Assembly: GCF_001697185.1 (NCBI RefSeq) | Contig: NZ_CP014224.1 | Location: 1,922,001-1,986,000 of the forward strand | Source of the DNA: Wenyingzhuangia fucanilytica | Lineage (GTDB): Bacteria > Bacteroidota > Bacteroidia > Flavobacteriales > Flavobacteriaceae | Direction of reading: 5' to 3' | Length of the DNA: 64,000 nt | Shown: one piece after another, positions 27,439 to 35,315 of the stretch | How the letters are laid out: each line of letters opens with the position of its first letter | How positions within the stretch are numbered: position 1 is the stretch's first letter | Program-made: the position numbers and the translations under genes | The notes under the pieces: generated by a model | Told to the model about the DNA's origin: nothing | Database searches by the model: none | The model's input: only the letters and a program-made list of their open reading frames with translations

Positions 27439-27491
27439 ACAAAACTACTTGGATTCAATATTTCTTAATACTTTGTACTCATTACTGAATA

Positions 27492-28412
27492 CTACTTCTT
27501 AATCACTTTTTTAATTTCTTTCATCAACACATCACCTCCATTTGCTAAAATTTCTTGAGCACATTGCTTTCCTAAATCTTTAGCGTCTTTTAAATCTGCT
27601 ATTCTAAAAACGCCTTTTTGCTCTTTTCCATCAATAGCACTTAATAAACCTTTAAAGGTAACTTTATCTGCAACAATTTCGGCATTTCCTCCGATAGGTG
27701 CAGTACAACCACCTTCTAAAGTTCTCATAAAATCACGTTCTATACCTACACAAAGTGCGGTTTCTTCATGGTGAATTTTAGCACAAGCCTCTAAAACTTC
27801 TGTATCGTTTTCTAAAGCAGTAATCATAATAGCTCCTTGTGCAGGCGCTGGAATCATCCAGTCTAACACCAAATGATTTTCTGGTAACAAATTAATACGT
27901 TCTAATCCTGCTTTGGCAAAAATAGCTCCGTTCCAAGGATTATCTTCTAGCTTTTGTAAACGAGTGTTTACATTACCTCGTAAATCTGTTAAATTGTGAG
28001 TAGGGTATTTGTGTAACCACTGTGCTGTTCTACGCAAACTACCTGTAGCAATAGTAGCTCCATCTGCAATCAACTCTTCTTCTGTTCCTTTGTAAACAAC
28101 AACATCGTGTACATCTGCACGTTCTAAAACAGCAGCTTGTACAATGGTTTCTGGTAATTGTGTAGGAACATCTTTTAAAGAATGAACAGCAATAGCTATC
28201 TGTCCTCGTAGCATGGCAACATCTAAAGTTTTGGTAAAAACTCCCATGCTCCCAATTTGATGTAAAGGAATATCTAAAATTTCATCACCTATAGATGATA
28301 GTTCAACAATTTCTGTTTTGTAACCTAATGCTTGAAGTTTACCTTGTACTAAATGAGCTTGCCATAAAGCCAATTCACTATTTCTTGTACCTATTCTAAT
28401 AACTTTACTCAT
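27492..28412 (-). CDS. hemC: Hydroxymethylbilane synthase (porphobilinogen deaminase)
   Basis: This 306-residue enzyme joins four porphobilinogens. It shows IRIGTRNSELALWQAHLV at the start, AVHSLKDVPTQLP, IATGSLRRTAQWLH, DLRGNVNTRLQKL, PAPAQGA and the dipyrromethane-cofactor cysteine C236 in LEGGCTAPIGG. Its start codon overlaps the hemA stop by four bases (ATGA type), so the two are translationally coupled. Confidence 0.97.
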   Translation of the reverse strand: MSKVIRIGTRNSELALWQAHLVQGKLQALGYKTEIVELSSIGDEILDIPLHQIGSMGVFTKTLDVAMLRGQIAIAVHSLKDVPTQLPETIVQAAVLERADVHDVVVYKGTEEELIADGATIATGSLRRTAQWLHKYPTHNLTDLRGNVNTRLQKLEDNPWNGAIFAKAGLERINLLPENHLVLDWMIPAPAQGAIMITALENDTEVLEACAKIHHEETALCVGIERDFMRTLEGGCTAPIGGNAEIVADKVTFKGLLSAIDGKEQKGVFRIADLKDAKDLGKQCAQEILANGGDVLMKEIKKVIKK

Positions 28413-29665
28413 TCTTGAGTTTCTAATGAAGTATTAAATATTTTACTAACCACCTCTATACTTTGATTAACAGATGTATTCTCATCTTTTAAATGTTTAA
28501 CAAACTGTGTGGTTATTTTCTGAATAATTCTAGAGGTAATGATTTCTGCATGTTCTTCATTAAACCCATCTAAACGTTTTTTGTGTAAATCTAATTCATC
28601 ATGCTGAATAGCCATTAAAGACTCTTTTAAAGCAGCGACTGCCGGAGTGAATTTTCTATGCATTACCCACTCATTAAAATCTTGCTTATGTTTATCAATA
28701 ATAAGCATTGCCTTAGGGATTTCTGCAGTACGCTTAGCTAAAGTTTTATCTGTAATTTTAGATAATTGATCTACATTTACCAACGTAATATTCTCAAAAG
28801 ATTTTAAAGCTTTATCTACATTCTCTGGCATAGACAAATCTAAAATCAATAAATTTTTATCTTTTTTGATGTTTTTGGTTGTAATGGTAGGCATATCAGA
28901 ACCTGTAGAAACAATTAACACATCTGCATCATCAATTTCAACATCTAAATTTTCAAAAGTATTGATCGCTATATTTTGATGTACCTCTGAAAACTCAATC
29001 GCCTTAGCGTGTGTTCTATTGATTAAATGAATGTTATTGTTCTCTGTATATTCCAATAAATTTTTACAGGCATTTTTACCAATTTCTCCCAAACCATAAA
29101 CCAATACTCTTTTAGAATTGTAGTTTTCTACATTTTCTATTATGTATTGTGTTGCTGCATAGGCTACAGAAGTAGTTCCAGAACTTAATTCTGTTTGGTT
29201 TTTAACCTCTTTACTTGCCTGTAATACAGAATTCATTAATCTTTCTAAGTAAGTATTAATGGTTCCGTATTTTTGTGCTGTTTGATATGCTTGTTTTAGT
29301 TGCCCTACAATTTCGTAATCTCCTAAAATTTGACTTTCTAAACCAGTTCCAATTTTAAATAGATGTTGAATAGCTTCTGAAGCTTTGTAAATATTAGAAT
29401 ATTTTACAAACTCTTCTACTGTACCGTTAGAATGTTCGCACAGTAAACTAATTAATTCAAAGGGGTGTTTTGCAAACCCTGTAATCTCTGTTCTATTACA
29501 AGTAGAAACTACCATCACTCCATCAATTCCCTTAGACTTAGCATCTTTTAGTAAATCTATTTGCTTTTGCTTAGACAAACTAAAAGCACTACGTGTCTCC
29601 ACATCTGCCTTTTTATAACTAAGCCCTACATTGTAAAGTTTAGTTCCTATTTGTTCAGTTCTCAT
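28409..29665 (-). CDS. hemA: Glutamyl-tRNA reductase
   Basis: This is a protein of about 418 residues from MRTEQIGTKLYNVGLSYKKA. The catalytic cysteine C56 is in STCNRTE; GTGLESQILGDYEIVGQLKQAY, an NADPH-binding Rossmann region (VLVYGLGEIGKNACKNL) and a C-terminal helical dimerisation domain follow. The open frame extends 37 codons upstream, but those codons resemble no HemA, and a good -7 box (29690-29697) lies within them, so the ATG at 29665 is preferred; an ATG at 29680 is less likely. It commits glutamyl-tRNA to tetrapyrrole synthesis and heads the leftward hem series. Confidence 0.96.
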   Translation of the reverse strand: MRTEQIGTKLYNVGLSYKKADVETRSAFSLSKQKQIDLLKDAKSKGIDGVMVVSTCNRTEITGFAKHPFELISLLCEHSNGTVEEFVKYSNIYKASEAIQHLFKIGTGLESQILGDYEIVGQLKQAYQTAQKYGTINTYLERLMNSVLQASKEVKNQTELSSGTTSVAYAATQYIIENVENYNSKRVLVYGLGEIGKNACKNLLEYTENNNIHLINRTHAKAIEFSEVHQNIAINTFENLDVEIDDADVLIVSTGSDMPTITTKNIKKDKNLLILDLSMPENVDKALKSFENITLVNVDQLSKITDKTLAKRTAEIPKAMLIIDKHKQDFNEWVMHRKFTPAVAALKESLMAIQHDELDLHKKRLDGFNEEHAEIITSRIIQKITTQFVKHLKDENTSVNQSIEVVSKIFNTSLETQE

Positions 29666-29689
29666 ATGTTTGCATACCATAAGTATCGA

Positions 29690-29697
29690 CAAAAGTA
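29690..29697 (-). promoter_or_regulatory. Candidate hemA -7 promoter box (TACTTTTG)
   Basis: An exact TAnnTTTG match on the minus strand lies 24 bases before the preferred hemA start. It is contained in one copy of a repeated TCGACAAAAG element (29686-29695), so the repeat could be a regulator site overlapping the promoter. Confidence 0.55.
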
Positions 29698-29881
29698 CCA
29701 CCAATAATCTTTTAAAAACATCGACAAAAGAACTAATAACAACCCTATAAGGTATCTCTCCTAATTTAAAACACATCTAAATAACCAAAACCATAAGTTT
29801 TATTGATGTTTATATTGTTAAAAAATATGATATCTATCATAAAAACATTATTTATAATCTCTTATTTTGCCATAATTAATT

Positions 29882-29889
29882 TAATTTTG
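29882..29889 (+). promoter_or_regulatory. Candidate -7 promoter box of the AraC-hemH-hemJ unit (TAATTTTG)
   Basis: An exact TAnnTTTG match lies 32 bases before the start codon of the AraC-type regulator. A TTTG is present upstream (29866-29869), but the spacing of 12 is short of the usual 19. Confidence 0.5.
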
Positions 29890-29921
29890 TCACGCACAAC
29901 AATAAAAATAGCGATAAAAAG

Positions 29922-30827
29922 ATGATACATTTTGATCCCACAAAATATAAAAACATCGACAAAAGTACTAAGATACTTATTGATGAAAAACATTTGTTTT
30001 CGTTATTAATTTTAGACAACTATCAATCTGAAAAACAACACTATAGATTTGAAACTGAGCGAAACTACATTCAGTTATTCTTTAATTTAAAAAACACCTC
30101 TAAGGTTGCTTTTAATATGGAGCACTGTGCTGTGGAATTGCAAAAAAATGAATCTAGCATGGTATATTTTAAGGATGATAAAATGAATATTTTGTTTGAG
30201 ATGGGAGAAGAATCTCAAATGATAGTCATGCTTGTGCCTGTACAATATTTTCATTCTTTATTTAGTGATGAAAATAATTACTTATTAAACTATAATAATT
30301 TTGTTGTAGGTAAACCTATTATAGAAACCAAAACCACTACTCCTTCTCAACAAGTAGTATTACATCAAATTATTAGCAAACAAGATAATTCTCCATTAGG
30401 AAACTTGTTTTTAAAAGCAAAAGTGTTTGAATTGTTTAGTCTTTATTTTAGCAATGTTGAAGATAACAACAATGAAAATTGTCCTTTTATGGCTAACGAA
30501 GATACATTAAGTCAGCTAAAAAAAGTAAAAGACATTATTATAGAAAATATGGCCGATCCTCCATCATTAGAAGAATTATCTAAAACGGTTGGCTTAAATA
30601 TTAAAAAACTAAAACAAGGATTTAAAGAGGTTTATGGAGCTCCTGTTTTTACATTTTTACTAAACTATAAATTAGAGTTTGCTAAAAAATTACTAACCGA
30701 AAATCAGTTAAACGTAAACGAAATTGGAAATAAAGTAGGCTACAGCAATTCAAGTCATTTTATTGCGGCTTTTAAAAGAAAATTTGGAATTACACCTAAA
30801 CAATTTACCAAACAAAACAATGCTTAA
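29922..30827 (+). CDS. AraC-family transcriptional regulator
   Basis: This 301-residue protein has an N-terminal region of about 190 residues with no recognised ligand-binding domain and a C-terminal double HTH (about 195-300). The HTH shows the AraC pattern SLEELSKTVGLNIKKLKQGFKEVYGAPVFTFLLNYKLEFAK and VNEIGNKVGYSNSSHFIAAFKRKFGITPKQF. It is divergent from hemA and heads the operon with hemH and hemJ (one-base overlap with the next gene), so heme supply or iron is a plausible theme of control. Similar AraC genes next to hemA occur in other Flavobacteriia. The ligand is unknown. Confidence 0.88.
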   Translation: MIHFDPTKYKNIDKSTKILIDEKHLFSLLILDNYQSEKQHYRFETERNYIQLFFNLKNTSKVAFNMEHCAVELQKNESSMVYFKDDKMNILFEMGEESQMIVMLVPVQYFHSLFSDENNYLLNYNNFVVGKPIIETKTTTPSQQVVLHQIISKQDNSPLGNLFLKAKVFELFSLYFSNVEDNNNENCPFMANEDTLSQLKKVKDIIIENMADPPSLEELSKTVGLNIKKLKQGFKEVYGAPVFTFLLNYKLEFAKKLLTENQLNVNEIGNKVGYSNSSHFIAAFKRKFGITPKQFTKQNNA

Positions 30828-31348
30828 TGGAACAGTTAGACCACAGTAAAACTGTAAATAATTTTATTGATTTTCCATTAATTGTGATTGGAGAAGAATT
30901 AAGAACTCCACAAAATGTGGGAATGGGCTTAAGAGTTTCTGAAGCTTTTGGAGTAAAAACTTTTTACCTAAACGATAACTCTCCTAACACAGATAACAGG
31001 TTAGTACAACGAACGGCTAGAAATACTGAAAAAAATATTGAGATTATTAGTTATCATGACATTATCTCATTAATCACCTCTTTAAAAAAAGAGGGTTATA
31101 CTATTATCGCATTAGAAATTACTGATAAAAGTAAAAACATACATCAATACAATTTTAGTACACATCAAAAAATAGCTTTGTTAATTGGTTCTGAAAGATT
31201 TGGAATTAATCAAGAAGCATTAAATCTTTGTGAAGAAAGTATACATATTCCTATGTATGGCAAAAATTCCTCTATGAATGTAATTAACAGTCTTAGTGTG
31301 AGTTTGTATGAAATCACAAAACAATTAATACATAAAAGAATTTCATAA
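30827..31348 (+). CDS. SpoU/TrmH-family tRNA/rRNA 2'-O-methyltransferase
   Basis: This 173-residue protein shows the SPOUT motifs: LRTPQNVGMGLRVSEAFGVKTFYL (motif 1), ALLIGSERFGINQEAL (motif 2) and IPMYGKNSSMNVINSLSVSLYEI (motif 3). It would transfer a methyl group from S-adenosylmethionine to ribose in RNA. The compact size without an N-terminal substrate-binding domain resembles TrmL or TrmH-like small members; the target nucleotide cannot be read from the sequence. It overlaps the AraC gene and hemH by one base each (TAATG junctions). Confidence 0.9.
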   Translation: MEQLDHSKTVNNFIDFPLIVIGEELRTPQNVGMGLRVSEAFGVKTFYLNDNSPNTDNRLVQRTARNTEKNIEIISYHDIISLITSLKKEGYTIIALEITDKSKNIHQYNFSTHQKIALLIGSERFGINQEALNLCEESIHIPMYGKNSSMNVINSLSVSLYEITKQLIHKRIS

Positions 31349-32364
31349 TGAAAGGAATATTACTTGTTAACCTAGGTTCTCCTGACAGCACATCTGTAAA
31401 AGATGTAAAAAATTATTTAGACGAGTTTTTAATGGATGAACGTGTGATTGACACTCCATATTTAACTAGATGTTTATTAGTTAAAGGAATTATTTTAAAC
31501 ACAAGGCCTAAACAATCTGCAGAAGCATATAGCAAAGTTTGGACAGAAGATGGATCTCCTTTAATTGTCATTTCTGAAAAATTTACTGCAAAAATTAAAA
31601 AACAAGTGGATGCTCCTGTGGCACTTGCCATGCGTTACGGAAAACCCTCTATAGAAACAGGGATCACAGAGTTGGCTAACCAAGGAGTTACAGATATTTT
31701 GTTAGTACCTATGTATCCACAATTTGCCATGGCCACTACTGAAACTATAGTTGTTTTAGCAGAAAAAATTATACGAGATAAATTCCCAAACATCAATTTA
31801 AGCTCTTTACCTGCATTTTATCATAAACAGGACTATATTGATGTATTATCTAAAAGTATTCAAGAAACTTTGGAAAAAGAAGAATATGATCATCTCTTAT
31901 TTTCATATCACGGAGTACCAGAAAGACATATCAAAAATTCTGATGTTACCGGAAACCACTGTAAATTAAACGGAGAATGTTGTAATACTAAATCTGACGC
32001 ACATGAGTTTTGTTATAGACATCAGTGCTATGCCACAACTCAAGGAGTTGTAGAAAAACTGAATTTAAAACCTGGATTTTACAGCACTTCTTTCCAATCT
32101 AGACTAGGAAAAGATCCTTGGTTACAACCCTACACGGATGTAACCATAAATGATAGAGCTCAAAATGGAATAAAAAAACTAGCAGTTGTAACTCCTGCCT
32201 TTGTTGCTGATTGTTTAGAAACCATAGAAGAGATTGGTATGGAAGCCAAACATGAGTTTGAGGAAAATACTGGAGAAAAATTCACCACCATTCCTTGTTT
32301 AAACGACAGAGATGACTGGGTTGAAATAGTGAGTAATTGGCTAAATGAATGGTTAAATAAATAA
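31348..32364 (+). CDS. hemH: Ferrochelatase
   Basis: This 338-residue enzyme inserts ferrous iron into porphyrin. It shows GILLVNLGSPDS, PMYPQFAMATTETI, the catalytic histidine H188 in FSYHGVPERHI, TSFQSRLGKDPWLQPYTD and the C-terminal VVTPAFVADCLETIEEIG. A cysteine-rich internal segment (C205, C211, C212, C222, C227) follows the catalytic histidine. Ferrochelatases of some bacteria hold a [2Fe-2S] cluster on internal cysteines, so a cluster is possible here but unproven. It is co-transcribed with hemJ (one-base gap). Confidence 0.97.
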   Translation: MKGILLVNLGSPDSTSVKDVKNYLDEFLMDERVIDTPYLTRCLLVKGIILNTRPKQSAEAYSKVWTEDGSPLIVISEKFTAKIKKQVDAPVALAMRYGKPSIETGITELANQGVTDILLVPMYPQFAMATTETIVVLAEKIIRDKFPNINLSSLPAFYHKQDYIDVLSKSIQETLEKEEYDHLLFSYHGVPERHIKNSDVTGNHCKLNGECCNTKSDAHEFCYRHQCYATTQGVVEKLNLKPGFYSTSFQSRLGKDPWLQPYTDVTINDRAQNGIKKLAVVTPAFVADCLETIEEIGMEAKHEFEENTGEKFTTIPCLNDRDDWVEIVSNWLNEWLNK

Positions 32365-32365
32365 A

Positions 32366-32920
32366 ATGATGGAATACCTATACGTAAAATCTTTACACAT
32401 AATTTTTGTAGTTACCTGGTTTGCTGGTTTGTTTTACATTGTACGCCTTTTTATTTATCATACAGAAGCAGAAGAAAAAGAAGAACCTACTAGGGCTATT
32501 TTACAAAAGCAGTATAAATTAATGGAAAAACGCTTATGGTATATAATTACTTGGCCATCGGCAATTTTAGCCAGTTTATTTGCCTTTTATTTGTTGTATT
32601 TATTACCTCATTATTTAGAACAACCATGGATGTGGGTAAAACTATCATTTGTATTAGCACTATACTTATACCACTATATATGCCATAGAATTTTTGAACA
32701 ATTACAAAACAATGTTTGTAAATACAGTACCATGCAGTTGCGTTTATGGAACGAAGTAGCCACTGTTATTTTATTTGCTGTTGTATTTTTAGTTGTATTA
32801 AAAAATGCTATAGGATGGATTTGGGGTGTAATAGGAATCTTACTATTCTCTATTACCTTAATGATGATGGTAAAACTATACAAAAGACTTAGAGCCAAAA
32901 AAGATTGGGAAAAACAATAA
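32366..32920 (+). CDS. hemJ: Protoporphyrinogen IX oxidase HemJ
   Basis: This 184-residue inner-membrane protein has four main hydrophobic segments. The HemJ family pattern is visible: KSLHIIFVVTWFAGLFYIVRLFIYH (conserved His 11), LMEKRLWYIITWPSAIL and WMWVKLSFVLALYLYHYICH. HemJ oxidises protoporphyrinogen IX to protoporphyrin IX, the step between HemF and HemH, and replaces HemG or HemY. It lies one base after the hemH stop codon and completes the pathway within this window. Confidence 0.93.
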   Translation: MMEYLYVKSLHIIFVVTWFAGLFYIVRLFIYHTEAEEKEEPTRAILQKQYKLMEKRLWYIITWPSAILASLFAFYLLYLLPHYLEQPWMWVKLSFVLALYLYHYICHRIFEQLQNNVCKYSTMQLRLWNEVATVILFAVVFLVVLKNAIGWIWGVIGILLFSITLMMMVKLYKRLRAKKDWEKQ

Positions 32921-32924
32921 ATTT

Positions 32925-32957
32925 AAAAAAGCGACTATTAAAATGGTCGCTTTTTTT
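32925..32957. terminator. Bidirectional hairpin terminator
   Basis: AAAAAAGCGACTA pairs with TGGTCGCTTTTTT (one G-U pair) just after hemJ. It also covers the stop codon of the convergent glycosyltransferase gene. Confidence 0.8.
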
Positions 32958-34089
32958 AGTTTAAGAAAATTACTTCTCCTCTTCCATCAGTAGTGTTACT
33001 ACCAATTAAAAAATCTGTATTTTCTGGTAAAATTTTAAATAAAACTTTACTAAACCTATGAGTTCCTATTTGATTGATAATTTCTTTATAGGTTAAAGCT
33101 CCTTCTTCAAACCAAATTTCTTCTATCTCGTACTCTCTAATATATTCCTCTAACTTTATCAATTCTTGCGTTGGAACCTGAATAACTTTCTTTTTAAGCT
33201 GAAAATTAGCTGTAATATCTCTATCTCCAACAAAAAGAATTCTATCAGTATCATTTACAACAATAGAGGTGTTACTTAGCTTAAAGTATTTTATTAAAAA
33301 AACAATCTTGATTCCACATCTCATTAAAAGAAAATCTAAGGTAGTTAGTTTAAAATGCTTTTCATAAAATATTTTCATTGCCCCATAAAAGTGACGTAAG
33401 TATTTAACATCTTTTCTGGTACTTTCTCCTTTGTAATGTATTACTACAGATTTACCATAGTAATAATTTGTGTAACCTGACTGTGTTAGTTTGTAGCTTA
33501 AATCAATATCCTCACCATACATAAAGTAATCTTCATCAAACCCACCTACTTCTATATATCGATCTTTTTTCATCAACATAAAAGCCCCTACTAAAACCTC
33601 TATTTTTCCTATCCCGTCTTTTGTTAAATAGGTAGAATAATATCCACTTTTGTTAATCCCTATCATTCTTTCAAAAGAAGTTTTAGGCCTAGGCAATCCT
33701 CTTTTACTTTCTGGTAAAAAGTTCCCAGTACCATCAATAAGTCTAACACCTAAAGCACCTAAATTTTCTTGCTCATCAGCAAATGGCAATATTTGATCAA
33801 AAAGAGTTTCTCCTACTACTGTATCAGGATTTAAAATCAATACATATTCCCCTTTAGCAATAGCAACTCCTTGATTATTGGCTTTAGAAAAACCAACATT
33901 TTCTTTATTCTCTATTAAAATGACTTCTGGAAATAGGTCTTTTACCATTTGACAACTTGTGTCTTTAGACACGTTATCAACCACAATAATTTCTCCGTCA
34001 ATATTTTTTAACGCCTTTTTTACACTATATAAACATAGCTCTAAAAAATAACGAACATTATAATTAACAATAACAACAGATACTTTCAT
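32956..34089 (-). CDS. Family 2 glycosyltransferase
   Basis: This 377-residue protein has a GT-A fold N-terminus: VSVVIVNYNVRYFLELCLYSV, EIIVVDNVSKD, NVGFSKANNQG, the metal-binding LNPDT motif (DxD type), and GAFMLMKKDRYIEVGGFDEDYFMYGEDIDLSYKL (the ED acidic pair). This is the rhamnosyltransferase-like subgroup that builds cell-surface glycans from nucleotide sugars. The C-terminal 120 residues have no recognised domain. It follows the LacI regulator on the same strand after 56 bases, but a functional link is not evident. Confidence 0.9.
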   Translation of the reverse strand: MKVSVVIVNYNVRYFLELCLYSVKKALKNIDGEIIVVDNVSKDTSCQMVKDLFPEVILIENKENVGFSKANNQGVAIAKGEYVLILNPDTVVGETLFDQILPFADEQENLGALGVRLIDGTGNFLPESKRGLPRPKTSFERMIGINKSGYYSTYLTKDGIGKIEVLVGAFMLMKKDRYIEVGGFDEDYFMYGEDIDLSYKLTQSGYTNYYYGKSVVIHYKGESTRKDVKYLRHFYGAMKIFYEKHFKLTTLDFLLMRCGIKIVFLIKYFKLSNTSIVVNDTDRILFVGDRDITANFQLKKKVIQVPTQELIKLEEYIREYEIEEIWFEEGALTYKEIINQIGTHRFSKVLFKILPENTDFLIGSNTTDGRGEVIFLN

Positions 34090-34145
34090 TTAACTTGGTA
34101 AAAATTATTTTTTGACCTTAAAAGATTCGAAGATAAAAAGATTCG

Positions 34146-35207
34146 TTACAAAACATCACTTGAATCTTCAAAATTTTCTTTAACTATTATCTCTATGGGA
34201 ATATCAATATTCAAGGAAATAGAGTCGTCTTGGGTGATTTTTTGAAAAATTTTCATCAATGCTTGGTACCCTTGTAACTCTGGTTTTTGATTAATTAAGT
34301 ACTGAATATTTTCATTCTTTAATTCTTCAACATTTTTTTCATTTAAATCAAAACCAACTATTTTAATATTTTTTAATCCTTTGCTTTTTATATAATTTGA
34401 AAAAAGATAAGATCTTGAGTTGGTTATAAAAACTCCTTTTGTTGTTTTAGAGTTTAGCAAATTATTTAAGACGGTATTGTTCTCTAAATTTTGATCTATA
34501 GTATGAACTATTGTATGTATGTTGATTTTTGGGTTCTTTTGTTCTAAAAACTCTTTAAAAGCCAACTCCCTAACTTTTTGATTACCTTGATATTCTGATT
34601 TTTGAAGAAAAGTTAAAGCTATAAAATCTCCACTATCACCTACACAGTTATACAACAACCTACCTGCTACTCTACCTGATTTTATTGAATTTTGACATAT
34701 AAAATTGGCATTAGTAACATTGTTGTTTTTATTATCTATAAATACAAGTTCTTTTTTATTTTCCGTACAATAAGCAACTAATTGATTAGATATTTCATCA
34801 AATAAACTAACTGTAATTACTCCATTGTATTCATCATTAAATACTGGAGATAATAAATTTTTGTATTCCTTAATATCATCAGATCTAAAACTAATAAAAT
34901 CTACTTCTACCCCTAAATTATTTAACTCGTTTAAAGCTTTTTTAACACCATTTTTAGGAAGTGACCAATAGCTAACTTTAGAATTTCCTTTTGGTAAAAT
35001 AACTGCTATTTTTATTTTTTTTCCTGCAGATAGTTTTAACCTACTTGCTACATTATTCTTTACATAACCTGTTTTTTTTATAACCTCTAAAACTCTTTCT
35101 TTTGTTTTAATTGAAACCCCAGTTCTATTATTAAGCACTCTATCTACAGTACCAATAGAAGTGTTTGATAACTTTGCTATTTCTTTTATTCCTACAGGTT
35201 TTTCCAT
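34146..35207 (-). CDS. LacI-family transcriptional regulator
   Basis: This 353-residue protein has an N-terminal LacI HTH (IKEIAKLSNTSIGTVDRVLNNRTGVSIKTKERVLEVIKKTGY) with the hinge helix region NNVASRLKLSAGK, then a periplasmic-binding-protein-like sugar domain. TVDRVLNNR replaces the common TVSRVLN. It lies just downstream of uxaC on the same strand, beyond a terminator, and a perfect 12-bp LacI-type palindrome sits in the uxaC promoter. Control of uxaC by this protein, with a uronate or a derivative as inducer, is inferred. Confidence 0.92.
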   Translation of the reverse strand: MEKPVGIKEIAKLSNTSIGTVDRVLNNRTGVSIKTKERVLEVIKKTGYVKNNVASRLKLSAGKKIKIAVILPKGNSKVSYWSLPKNGVKKALNELNNLGVEVDFISFRSDDIKEYKNLLSPVFNDEYNGVITVSLFDEISNQLVAYCTENKKELVFIDNKNNNVTNANFICQNSIKSGRVAGRLLYNCVGDSGDFIALTFLQKSEYQGNQKVRELAFKEFLEQKNPKINIHTIVHTIDQNLENNTVLNNLLNSKTTKGVFITNSRSYLFSNYIKSKGLKNIKIVGFDLNEKNVEELKNENIQYLINQKPELQGYQALMKIFQKITQDDSISLNIDIPIEIIVKENFEDSSDVL

Positions 35208-35256
35208 CTTAATGTTTAAGATTAATTGTTCTACAAAGAAATTAAATTTTAAATAT

Positions 35257-35295
35257 AAAAAAGCTTGCTAAATAGATTAAATAGCAAGCTTTTTT
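35257..35295 (-). terminator. Hairpin terminator after uxaC
   Basis: A perfect 14-bp stem (AAAAAAGCTTGCTA / TAGCAAGCTTTTTT) with an 11-base loop and A/T runs lies 20 bases past the uxaC stop codon and before the LacI gene. Confidence 0.83.
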
Positions 35296-35315
35296 TGGAG
35301 TGATGAAATTAATAT

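Noticed and set aside
29666-29776. Longer HemA starting at 29776
   Set aside because: The extra residues do not resemble HemA, and a promoter box and repeat elements lie inside this stretch.
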